DNA of 64,000 nt, from assembly GCF_004359215.1 (NCBI RefSeq), contig NC_090610.1, forward strand, positions 1,831,255-1,895,254, given 5' to 3'. Under the pieces are notes generated by a model, which was not told where the DNA came from, made no database searches, and was given only the letters and a program-made list of their open reading frames with translations. The position numbers and the translations under genes were made by a program. The number at the start of each line of letters is the position of its first letter. Position 1 is the first letter of the stretch. The stretch comes from Bremia lactucae. Taxonomy: Eukaryota; Oomycota; Peronosporomycetes; Peronosporales; Peronosporaceae. Below are positions 23,101 through 33,501 of the stretch, piece by piece.

Positions 23101-24320
23101 TCGGTTCAGCAAAATGGTAAATCTTACTCCAGTATGGAGTCATCCACAGCTTAAGGATGTGGCGCGAATTCTAATCGATGGTAGAATTTGCCATCAACAA
23201 ATCAGTCCATGCTTCTTCAAAGCATTCACCATTTTTCCTGAATAACTTACGCCATCCACGTATACCCACCCTATTTGAAAGTGGCTCTTATTCAAGGGGG
23301 GGGGGGGCTCGCTCGAGCAAAGAATTTTCTAGCTCTTGCTCATCACGCATTAGCACTAAATTTAATGCGAAGGATACCAATGTTGATTTGATTAACATTG
23401 AAGTGGACAAACTCAATATAACAACAATGCTATTACTAATTTTTGACAGCGATGATAAAAGACTTAGCATCGAAAACAATAGTATTAATGAGAACGATAA
23501 TACTCTCAAAATAAAGAGATTGACATCTCCGCAGTGCGAGCCGGTCACACTGAAAACAAAATAAAACCGAGTCAGCAGGTGATCCTGCTGGCTGGAGAAG
23601 CAGTGGTCCGGTTCGTACAGGATTCCTTCGCTGATGCGGTGGACCGACAGAAACGGAACTCTGACAAAAAATGGAAGAGCAAACGTAATTTCATTAGTTT
23701 TAATGACCTAGTCCTACTGTCTTCGGTAAACCTCCTCCCAAAGCACGTAGTGACGAATGTAGGCAGTGATAAATTACTGCACAGGTATATCGGCCCGTTT
23801 CGTGTGCTAAATCGCTAAGGCAATGCGTCCACGATCGAGCTGCTTCGTAGAATGCGTCCACATCCTACATTTGCTGTTGGATGTCTCCGCCTGTATCATC
23901 AATACGAGGCTTATTCCGATTTGGGATTACACCAGAAAACGGTCTAAGGCATCCGCCAAAGCCTGATGGTTACGAGCCAAAGCCTTATTGTCTTGGAACA
24001 AAGTCCGGATCTCTTGAACCAGACGATCCACTCTTTCCTTCAATAAAGAGATCTTCTGACGAGCTGTGAACAGCTCGTTTTAAGGGACCGTTGTGTCCTT
24101 TCGTTCGCCAAATGATCAGTCGCAACTTTCGCACAAATTATTAACTGGTCACGAGAAACCATATAAATTGTCACCGCTAACTCGCGGCGACGGGATCGCT
24201 CGTGACCAATATCTTCCCTAAAATAATAAAGGGTGTGATTCAGATCACGATGTTGATTCGGGTTCGTCAAACAAGGCGAACCCGATCTTCCCTCCTCATC
24301 CACATCCATTGATGGATTCA
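20150..24320 (+). pseudogene. Gy2 pol (RT, RNase H, integrase), decayed
   Basis: The pieces in order are an RT N-terminal region (21196-21430, KDKGTRHEIDLILVSKQFV), RT palm scraps to about 21950, and RNase H (22012-22634: HVVCGATDFAIGCELF, PFIVYTDHASLHTVVNS, ARWLSFFAEYNFSVELKPGR). Integrase follows from 22914 (FRILVFVDRFSKMV-like words at 23070-23130) and the C-terminal domain at 23640-23818. Stops and frameshifts are dense. From 20.2 to 22.8 kb nearly every lesion is shared with Gy3 (28.1-31.1 kb), which shows the two are copies of one already dead element. Confidence 0.9.
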
Positions 24321-24545
24321 GGTGGTGATAAGCGTTTTCTTGTTGAAAGCTTCTTGAACCACCGTGAGACAAAGGGGGTTCGAGCAAGTTATCTCATTCG
24401 TTGGCGAGAATATCCACTTTCGCATGATAGTTCGAGAACCTCGTTCCCAACTGATGTTGGACGTTCCGGGTCTCGTCTTGCAGTACGACGGGACCCATCC
24501 TCCTCGACAGAAGACCCGTCGGAGAACGAGCTCTTCTCACGCTCG
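24310..24545 (+). pseudogene. Gy2 chromodomain
   Basis: Frames here read KRFLVESFLNHRETKGVRAS, YLIRWREYPLSHDSS and, one frame over, EPRSQLMLDVPGLVLQYDGT. This is the R-x-L-V-x-x-hinge, Y-L-I-R-W and aromatic pattern of the chromodomain at the end of chromoviral integrases, broken by one frameshift. It places these elements in the chromovirus branch of Ty3/gypsy. Confidence 0.8.
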
Positions 24546-24599
24546 TAAAAGGATTGGTGGTTCTCAATCCCATGACGCATCTCACAAGAAATGAGCGTC

Positions 24600-25480
24600 C
24601 TCAATGACAATCTTTAAGGGAGTATGCTTCCTTAGGGGCACGACCTGCGCCCTCATAGCAGCATGAACATGAGCCCCCCACGAGAAGCAAGGTATCTCTG
24701 CCTCTAGACAAATGGTGCAGCTTGTAGCGTGCACCGACTACGGTCGTTTTTCGAGACTTTCACGGAAAACATTCAGTAAATCAAGCCAGACCTCGCAACG
24801 TATGCTTTGCACATTCTCGACAAATGCTGTCCAAGCTTGGAACAAAGGTTTGGCATCCTTTGCCCGCTTACAAGTGTACCACCGACGCCAGAAAAAGGTA
24901 TCGATGAAGAATCTGTTTCAGCTTCACCAGCATTGTGAAGTCTGAATGAGTCGAATAAAGGAATTCGGTATCAATCGTCGGTCATACCAACCAATGAGTT
25001 AGGATACCCTTAGAGAACAGTTAAGGCTTCTTTTGCTGGAGCGAACCGCAACGTATCGCGGTCCCTCTCCTGATGGCTCATTTAAACGTTGACGCTAACA
25101 TGGCTCTCGGAGCGATCCTTAAAATCAGTTCTTTCCTGGTTATACAAAGTAGCACCGCCAGCTGCATTATTCCCTTCACGATCACTTCGTTCCTGGTGAC
25201 GCATACTAACCTCACCAGAGTGATCATCGCTCATGAAGTTATTATCATAGGACTCTCAACCAATGAGGTCCGACGAGTCGAACAACCTCGTCATCACCTC
25301 TTACGAGCTATGCGCACATACTCGTTCGTCGCCATACTGATTTCTGAACAAAAATCGAACATGCGATAAAATTGGAATTTTAAATAAAAGCAATAATGCA
25401 AAATTACAGGGAAATACATAATAGTATTTTCCTATCACCTCGCATCAGTCACTATAGCGGCTGTTGGTTTGGGGGGGGGA
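24600..25480. other. Gy2 region between pol and 3' LTR
   Basis: By position this should carry the antisense ORF. The minus strand shows only short charged pieces with stops, so any such ORF is decayed. No other gene is visible. Confidence 0.5.
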
Positions 25481-25964
25481 TGTAAACGGGGTGTGCTATT
25501 ACAAAGTATTATTTTCTATAAAAGGAATAATAAGTATTTTGTTCTATGAAAGGAAATAAGCAAAGAGGTACAATAATTATCTTTATTAATTATTCGACTT
25601 AATAAATTCAGTATTACCAATTTTGGTAATATTGATTTGATAAGACATTAGTACTATTGATTAGCTGATTTAAGCTTTAATCGACCCCGACAATAGCGCA
25701 AGACACGATTGTGCGGTGTTAGGCGCCACTAGTTTGTATTATTACTATAATAAAGTCACTAGTAAAAATAAGATCGTTACGTAGGAGCTTATATATTAAT
25801 ACAGTTTTACTTTTACTTTATTTTAGAAGCCTTATAACTAACCTTTGGCAGCTAAGACTACTTAGCTACCTGAAATTTTCCTCTGCACGTCGTGTACGTG
25901 AAGTAACTGAGCCAGCCCACCTTCACTGTAATCAGGCAGTACTAGCAAAGAGTTCCCCGTTACA
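25481..25964 (+). repeat. Gy2 3' LTR (A type)
   Basis: It starts TGTAAACGGGGTGTGC and ends CCCCGTTACA, the terminal inverted words of this LTR family. The body matches 18635-19081 and the A-type LTR pieces at 32.5-34.7 kb and 54.86 kb. It includes the palindrome around 25615-25640. Confidence 0.85.
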
Positions 25965-27849
25965 CCGATTTTCAAACGACCCCACACTACAAGGCACACA
26001 CTATCTGACACAACTAGGTAGTTGGCAGGCGTCAAATATGGCCTCACACAACAAGCTTGTACTCTTATACAGGTGATGTCACGGAAGCGTTGCCCGTCTT
26101 CTTGTATTAGTATGTGTTTTACCATACTGGAGGATACGAAAAGGAAGCCGTCAGGCAGCTAAATAACGTGGCTCTTGTGGCCGGGTATGTTATTGCCGCT
26201 AAGCTTATTCTAGAGCCAAAGGATCTTTAAAAATACGCCTTAATATCGTTCCACAACTTATAGCTGCTTTGCGAAACAGAAAGTCGCGGAAGTGGACGTG
26301 GATAGATAAATGGAGCGGTAAATAGCTCGTCTGCTTAAGAAAATTCCGGTTGTATGTCCGCGATCGGTTGAGTGCCAACCGCAAAAAATATATACTTCTC
26401 TCAGTTGAACAAGGAGTGCGAGGCTGTGAAATAAACAAATTACTAACAAAACTGCTTTAAATCGTGATGTTTAACATGTGATAGATATCACGACAGTTTG
26501 AGGTATTTGTCACGAAGCAGTGACCTCTATTGCGTTAAAACAAGTCTTTGATAACGAAGCATGAAAGTAGTACACGAAACCTCCACACATAATATTAACA
26601 ATTTTGCTTTCGGAGACCGAATGACCAATAGCAGATGGCGGAGGTACACTAATACAATGAAGTGGTTTTCAGCTACAACTCTAGCCCAGAACGTAAAACC
26701 TGGCCAGGAGGCCATTTTGATTAACAGAAGAGAAGTACTATACGTAGAGCTTTAGACCTGAGAGAGGAATATTATCGGGAGGTCATATATGCCTAGTCAG
26801 CACTGCTTTGGTAGGGGATAGTGGTGCCACAGAAGCTATCGAAAGATTCGGTGATATTTGTCGCCAAGTCTCAATTTTATAATGAACCATGAGTGAGCAA
26901 TTAATATGGTATTTTAATGAATGACATACAAATCTAGGCCGATGATGGCATGAATGCTGACCAGAACGACTTTGATCACTTGTTAAGTGTATCTAAGCGT
27001 ATGAGTGCTAATAAGCTAATATCGACAAAACGCTTTGGCATAGAAATCATTTCTTGTATTCTCCTTGGGAAGCGCAGTGTCGGAGCGTATCATCCAAAAA
27101 AAACGATGGTAAAATTACTTAATATGCGTAGTAAATCTAATAGCACTGCTCCTTCAAGAGGAGGCACAAAACCTAGCGGAAGGCCTTCGATAAAATGATA
27201 GGTAGTTTTTAAGGCACTTCAATTGCATGCACTCCTAGACGGCTCCTAATTATTCAGCGTGATATATAACGCATCCTGTTTTTGCAATACGGATGTAGAA
27301 ATTTAGACCGATGGTGGTTGCCAATAACTCGAAAACGCGTATGGGACGTGGCAACCAAAAGCTTCCGGAAACTATAATTAGGCTCACAACACGGGTAAAT
27401 TCGCAATGGAATACTTTTTCGTCAAGCTTAGTATGGGATGAACGGGAGTTCGTAATGGAATACTTTTTCGTCAAGCTTAGTATGGGATGAACGGGAGTTC
27501 GTGGTTCTTACAAGACATTTGTTTGTAACGACGGTAATTCTGTCGTCACACCCCTCACGAATGGCGAGATGGTTGTCGTTCTTCGCAAATTTTTAGTGTC
27601 GAGTTAAGCATACGTTGTAAGCAGAAAGCGTTTGTGTATGTCTTCCATCAACACGACTTTGAATTAGCACGGTGACTACAATTACAATGAGTTTTAGTAC
27701 TTGCATATTCGCGGCGAGTGCCAATGATAATTATGTATGTAAATTACCCAAACATTAGAAGCATAGCTATACAAAAGACAAAGTCAACCTTACAGTACGA
27801 CATAGTGCACCAGTCCACCGATGCGGGTACGCGATGGACAATTGCATTT
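25965..27849. other. Spacer between Gy2 and Gy3 without a recognised gene
   Basis: The first 170 bp share words with 59.0-59.1 kb (for example the ACACAAC...CTTGTAC...CACGGAAGCG pattern), so they are probably a C-type LTR scrap. The rest holds frames of up to 87 codons (such as 26561-26755 and 26950-27198) that I cannot match to any family. The only clear structure is the 49-bp tandem duplication at 27405. Confidence 0.5.
27405..27502. repeat. 49-bp tandem duplication
   Basis: Two perfect copies of a 49-bp unit beginning AATGGAATAC, at 27405-27453 and 27454-27502. Perfect identity implies recent origin or an assembly artefact. Confidence 0.9.
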
Positions 27850-28083
27850 TTAATCAGAAGATAATTTAATATCTTTAACAGTTTCACCCCTCTTGACCCG
27901 ACGTTTTCGGAACAGATTGTCTATGTGAAGCCCACGAATCGTATACGAGCGATTATTTGGACATGCAAATTGCTTGTCATAGTGAGGATGATGTTCATAC
28001 AAGAATGGCCGCAAAAGAATTTTGCCCATCGGCCATACACCATCAAGTGCTGCCAATTGGCAATACTGCCGGTTCCAGCCGAC
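27850..28083 (-). CDS. Unrecognised open segment next to the Gy3 end
   Basis: The minus strand reads an uninterrupted, amino-acid-balanced segment, with DGVWPMGKILLRPFLYEHHP and NNRSYTIRGLHIDNLFRKRR, ending in a stop at 27850. It begins just beyond the point where Gy3 integrase homology stops. It looks protein-coding by composition but I do not recognise a family. It could be an exon of a broken host gene or part of another element. Confidence 0.3.
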   Translation of the reverse strand, partial: VGWNRQYCQLAALDGVWPMGKILLRPFLYEHHPHYDKQFACPNNRSYTIRGLHIDNLFRKRRVKRGETVKDIKLSSD

Positions 28084-28136
28084 GCTAGAAGTCTATGACT
28101 GTATATTTTCGATGATTACCGAGGTCTCCTCACGTC

Positions 28137-31128
28137 CACGATAACCACTTATTTGTACTTAACATGATGCGTGAACGCAAATCAATATGGGTGGGGATGA
28201 CAACACGAGGTGTGTCGCCAGCAATGACTTTGTTATACAGTAGCCCATTGCGTGTGGCGTATCGCTCTGTTGTGGATCGATACAATTCCGACAATTCTTT
28301 AAGGATTGTTAAGATGGATTTCTAAGGTAATCCATCAACACTTTAAGAGCCTTATCTTCTTGATGAGCTCTCTTAACGTCGTCGAGTAATGTTGACAACG
28401 GAACACTTATTGTTACAACAGTGGCCTTATGCTCACTATTCGCTTGCGCAGCCGTCTCAATATCGTGTCGGCGCAAAAGGGCATCAGCGACGACGTTGAG
28501 TCTTCCTGGCTTAAACTCCACGGAGAAGTTATACTCCGCAAAGAAAGACAACCATCTCGCCATTCTTTTTTGTGAGAGATGAAGACTGTTTACGACCGTG
28601 TGTAAAGACGCATGGTCCGCATACACAATGAACGGTCTATATCCCAAGAGATGATCTCAATCTAAGCCAGTGCGTATTATTTGGCAAGGAGTTTATTGTC
28701 ATGAACTAGATAGTTGCGTAGAGCTGGTTGAAAGTGACGCGATTTATAAAAGACGTCGCGCTCTACGCCGTCTGTGTCATATCAAAATAACTCACAGCCG
28801 ATTGCAAAATCGGTGGCGCCACAGACCACATGAATCGGTCCGTCTTGGTTCGCACTCGCCAGGATTGGCGATTGCATCAAGATTTGCTCGATACCCTCAA
28901 TGGAACGCTGACAATCAGCGTTCCATGACCACTTTTCATTTTTCTTCAACAAAGAAGATAGATGTACTGTCATTTCGGCATAATTGGGTGACTACTTGTG
29001 CAGGTACGCCGCTAAGCTGAGGAACATTCAAAGTCACTTTAGATCGACTGGCACAGGCCAAACGGTGATCGCCTTGATCTTTTTCGGATCCGGGTGTACA
29101 CCGTGTTTACCCACGATGCATCCAAGAAGTGGTATTTCGATTGCAGCGAACATACACTTCTTAGGCCTTGCATACTACTCGTGCTTACGCATAAGTGTAA
29201 GAATTTTTCGAACGTGGGTCCGATATACTTCAACGACCGACTTTCCATTCATGGTTCTCCATTGAACGTAGATATTTTATAAAAAAACTCGAATCGAAAT
29301 CCCGCACCGATCTTAACAGATTGGCTACACATTTGTTACAAGTCGCAGGGGCACTACCAAGTCCCTATGGTATGACTAGTCACTCCCATAGCATACCGCT
29401 TAGGGTGCTTAATGCTGTGAACGGGATTTCTTGTTCACGCATTGGTATCAGATAGAATCCATCCATCAGATCCATCAACGAAAATATAGTACTCTTGGAC
29501 ATACAATCAATGATTACGTCCTTTCGCGGTATCGGCGTTTGAGACGGTACCGTTACAGCGTTCGATTTTTTGAAATCATGCACAATCCGGCATCCTTTGT
29601 TGCTTTACACACACAGAAGGTCGGAGAGCTATGTAAAGAGGTTGAATCCCTCACATGGCCTGCTGCTAAGCGATCGGTAAAAAATATCGATCGCTAATAC
29701 ACGAAGCAATAACCACTGCTTCATACACATTGTTTCGAAACTAAAATATTAAAATATTTAATAAATTTGTTGCTATACTCATTTGTCGCCACGCTTCTCC
29801 TATAGCTCAGTTGGTAGAGCGTGCGGCTGTTAACCTCAAGGTCGCTGGTTCAAACTAAGTCGATTTCGTGTCGAGTGCCTTTATCCTTAGGCAACCCGCA
29901 CAGTACTGATCAGGAAGGATATCCTTAAATTCTATAAAAATCTTAATAAAGGGGGTTTGTCTTCAAAAATTCCCACGATTGGGACGTAAGAATTTCAATC
30001 GGAGTCTTCTTATCGTGGACACTTTCGTCCATCGATGAGGTACTGAGAACCCGTTCGCTCTCAGAAAATACTATTTCCGACCGAATATCGGCCACGTAGT
30101 TGTCATCTGTGACAAGTACGCAGATCTGCTTGACGTTGCCACTACGCAGATCACGCAAGAACCGTTTCGGTTGAAGCGTTAGTAATTGAGTTAGCACCGA
30201 ATTTGAATTCGAAGCGCTACTAGATCAAGTGTATAAGTGCCTTCACTTGATCCATTGTTTACTAAGACATTTACTGTCTCACTTTTCCCTTTGGATCTTA
30301 TTTCCAAAGGTACTGGGAACTTTTGACCACAGGTTTCTGGGAACTTATTCCCACAAATTCTTGGGGGCTTATTCCCTCGAGCTTTATTTAAGAGTATCTT
30401 CCTTAACTGCCTCTAGCTCTGGTTGCGCTACCATCCAGTCGATCAAGGACATTTTCAATGGCTCTTATAGACAGGGATTTTAAATTCTCTTGGATGTTGC
30501 ATTCCAAGTTAACATCCTTATTTCGTATCACTCAACTTATTCGAGTGGTCGAACTTCGACGCTGCCTGTGCTTGTGCACAGCCGTCGAAATCTAACTCCA
30601 CAGTTTGATGGGTATTCTTACTGAGGTCTTGTGCAGTCATGCTAACGACTGATCCACAAGTAACGCCATCGCACTCGCAGGGCATGCACACGCTTGTGGA
30701 CGCTCCAAGACGTTCATCAGTTGGCCAGCTTATGAACAAGAGATAGGATTGATGCTGCTAATTTATACATGGCTAGTACTTTATGAGCCATGGTAATACA
30801 AGGATGACATCAAATTTGTCATCCAAATCAAGTACAATATATCATCATCGTACTGTTTTCCCTGTAACGTGTATTGGATGTCAACTAGATGTTTCTTACT
30901 GTACAGATACACCTATTGCTAGGCGCGCTGTCATCCTCGTTAGAGAGGGATTGCGCTCAATAAACTCGAGTTTGCCATCTTCTTGCGATTGGCGTCTAAT
31001 AAAATTATTCGACGCCCCACAATTGACTAGGGACTTAAGTGGCAAGGGTGATGAGGTTAACCTCATCCCTGGGGCAGTTACACACAACGTTTGTGTGTCA
31101 GGAGCAGCTTTGGTCAAAAGGCCTGCAA
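28137..31128 (-). pseudogene. Gy3 pol, inverted near-copy of Gy2
   Basis: This is the minus-strand copy of 20.0-22.87 kb. RNase H lies at 28647-28309 (PFIVYADHASLHTVVNS), RT pieces at 29583-28780 and protease at 31117-30896. Several frames are identical residue for residue with Gy2 on the matching strand (for example 28670-29020 versus 21965-22315, 351 bp), stops included. Gy3 differs by an insert at about 29747-29856 containing tRNA sequence, and by another that begins at 31129. The element is truncated in integrase at about 28137. Confidence 0.9.
29796..29856 (+). tRNA. Truncated tRNA-Asn (GTT) inserted in Gy3
   Basis: A tRNA outline reads acceptor TCTCCTA, TA, D-stem GCTC with loop AGTTGGTA and GAGC, then the anticodon stem with loop CTGTTAA (anticodon GTT at 29829-29831). 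One C-T mismatch lies in that stem. The variable region AGGTC, T-stem GCTGG and TTCAAAC follow, and gypsy sequence then resumes, so the 3' T-stem and acceptor strand are missing. The matching place in Gy2 (about 21240) has no such sequence. It is a pseudogene. A 5' T in the acceptor is more like bacterial or organellar tRNA-Asn than nuclear ones. Confidence 0.75.
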
Positions 31129-31531
31129 ATTTTTCTTTTCAGAAAAATAGGAATAATCTACGCTATGAGTTAGGCCCTGAACTTCAAGAGTTAACAGAAA
31201 ATAGCACTATAATAGATATACAAAGGCGGGCTAAATTTTTTCCAGAGGTCTAATGCCACAAATTTAAAATCCGTAAAGAAAATCTTAAAAGCTGGAGATG
31301 TAATACCTTTAATTAGAGTCCTAGCTGCTTCTTGAGATTCAACTAATAACCTAGTTGAATGATCGTCAGCTGCGTTTTTATATGCTACTTCTAATATATC
31401 ATTGATGCGTTGAATACTAACTAGGTATCCTCCCATAACCCCAATAATATCTCCAATTAAAACCAGCATTGGCAAAGTAATAACCGCCGCCACAAAATAT
31501 TAAATTAGTTTAATATTTTGTGCACATTAGA
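31129..31531 (-). CDS. AT-rich insert with bacterial-like 100-codon ORF
   Basis: Between the Gy3 protease and zinc-knuckle regions about 400 bp replace the matching 210 bp of Gy2. The minus strand encodes an open frame at 31493-31191 whose start, MAAVITLPMLVLIGDIIGVM followed by GGYLV, resembles the membrane segment of bacterial MlaE-type ABC permeases. The rest (INDILEVAYKNAADDHSTRL onward) does not match that family in my reading, so the ORF may be a fusion of scraps. A 14-bp perfect stem with a 4-nt loop lies just upstream (about 31491-31522). Origin from a bacterium or organelle is a guess. Confidence 0.35.
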
Positions 31532-32508
31532 AATGTTTATGCATTTTTTAGCAACGATTACATTTTTGTAATCGTTTGTAATTTGAAGAGCGAGGTTTCT
31601 CGCTCTATACATACGAGAGGTCCATGGGTTCTGGACCTCTGATTTTTTGTCGTATCAATGGACGATATGCACCCTAGTGGATGAAAGCCTGTTTCAGGCT
31701 AAAATCCTCCTTTCGCTATAAAGGTCGCTTGGTCGAGCGTATCGAATACTAGCCAGGACAAGTGGGTCTTAACAGGTCCGTCTGCAAGACCTCTAATAAA
31801 CACAGTCACCTGTATTTGCTCATCAATTGGATGACGAACGATACAACTGAACATGTAGTGTGTATGTTGGGCATAAGCGTGAATGTCACGCTTGCACTGC
31901 TTCAAATCCAGGAGCTCGGCTCGAAGCTTGAGCCCCAGGCCCTTAAAATGGGGACGTCCAGCTAAGTTGGACATGCCAATTTCACTTTTCTCTTATCATC
32001 ACTGATACGACGAGCTTCTATGGCGTCGTCTAACTCGACGAAACCATCTCAAAAGGGAGTCGCCTCGACTGCCTTAACCTCAGATGGTTTAATCTTTAAG
32101 CTTTCGGGTCGACGCGGAAGCGTCGGCCCATTAGCAGCATATACATGCTGCTGTCTCAACAGTTCCATCTGCTGAGCATCCTGTTCTCTTAACATTCCTG
32201 TGTGTTGAGAGCCTTGCTGGTGAAGCAAGGTTACTTTCTCTTGGGTTCTGTCGAGTTGGTGTTGCATGAACTCGGCTATGGCTGCATGCTGTTCATCTCT
32301 GTCCAGAGTGTACATCAAAGCGCCAACAGGTGGCCCGCCTACGACAGAGCTCATTCGTTCGATCGCTCTCCATTCGAGGTCACTCAAATGAGGAAACCTC
32401 TCATGCGTTGCGTGATAACCTTCTTGAGGGGCTTGGAAGTCCCTCCTTCTTCATTCAACATGTCTTTGTTGAATAGAAGGTGCGCGGGCCGTTAAACGGA
32501 CTACCAAG
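31532..32508 (-). pseudogene. Gy3 gag
   Basis: Read on the minus strand from 32450: the gag start region, then SDLEWRAIERMSSVVGGPPV, TLDRDEQHAAIAEFMQHQLD and QEKVTLLHQQGSQHTGMLRE (32387-32049). Capsid-type pieces follow (HFKGLGLKLRAELLDLKQCK, SCIVRHPIDEQIQVTVFIRG) to about 31700. It parallels the gag of Gy4 at 37020-38130. It is more complete than the Gy2 gag but still broken by stops and frameshifts. Confidence 0.8.
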
Positions 32509-32518
32509 TGCTACCAGG

Positions 32519-33501
32519 TGTAACGGGGCACCTTTCACTAGTACTGTTCAGCACTAATTAACCTTACACTGATTACAGTGTAGGTGGGGTGCGTCGAAAC
32601 TTCACGTACACAAGAGTACAGAGGAAGGTTTCTAGGTAGCTAAGGGTCTTTAGCTACCAAAAGGTCATTCAACAGATTTAGAATTAAGGAAAAGTAAAGT
32701 TGCATTATTAAAATTAGTTTTCTACGTAATGATCTCCTATCTACTACTGAAATTAACATATCTGTAACTACTGACTTGTACTGCTTCAGTACAAGTCCAC
32801 TTCGCACTGCCTCAGTGCGAGTGGTACCTCACGTCACTGTCACTTCACGTACACTAGTACGTGCAGAGGAAGACTCTCTTAAAAACACTTGCTTTGAAGA
32901 GGGTTAAAAGAAAACTGTATTTAATATAAATAAGTTCTTCTGCTCCTATCTATTTAATACTAATTAATTATAAACTAATACAAAACATGTAATATAGTCT
33001 TATCTGTCTCTTTGCGCGCGTCCAGCGCTAACTGGACCGCGGAGAAAGTAGATGTAATGGTCTTTATCAACCAATGGATAAGCTTTTAAAATAGTAAAAT
33101 GTACAGTAATATTCTCCAAATATTATCTACCTTTTAAGTAATATATTAATTAACAGCCTTTAAGTGTTAATTTCATGTTAGATACGCCCCGTTACAATAA
33201 CAAAATAAATCTACGTATGGCGCCTCCTTGCGCACCGCACAACCGTGTCTTAAAACGATTGGCAGGTTGATTTAGACTTTAAATCAACTAATTAATAGAG
33301 CTTATGTCTGATTGCATCAATATTACCAAATTTGGATACATTAAGACTTTTTAAGTCAAATTAATACAGATAATAATTTTGTACGTCTTTAGTTATTTCC
33401 TCTTATAGGAAAACAATGATTGTTTTTTTTTCTTTTAGGAAATATTAATTGATTTTCCTCTAATAGGGAAAATTACTTATGTAATGGGACACCCCGTTAC
33501 A
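32519..33501 (-). repeat. Gy3 5' LTR (A type) split by a B-type solo LTR
   Basis: A-type LTR sequence runs 32519-32762 and resumes at 33197-33501, ending in the inverted terminal words TGTAACGGGG (32519) and CCCCGTTACA (33492-33501). The primer-binding site TGCTACCA (minus-strand TGGTAGCA) lies at 32509-32516. The interruption is the B-type LTR listed separately. Confidence 0.8.
32763..33196 (-). repeat. B-type solo LTR inserted in an A-type LTR
   Basis: 434 bp starting TGTAAC and ending CCCCGTTACA, matching the Gy4 5' LTR (36531-36969) in reverse orientation. The flanking pentamers are ATATC and ATAAC, a possible 5-bp target duplication with one change. No internal element sequence remains, as expected after LTR-LTR recombination. 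Confidence 0.8.
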
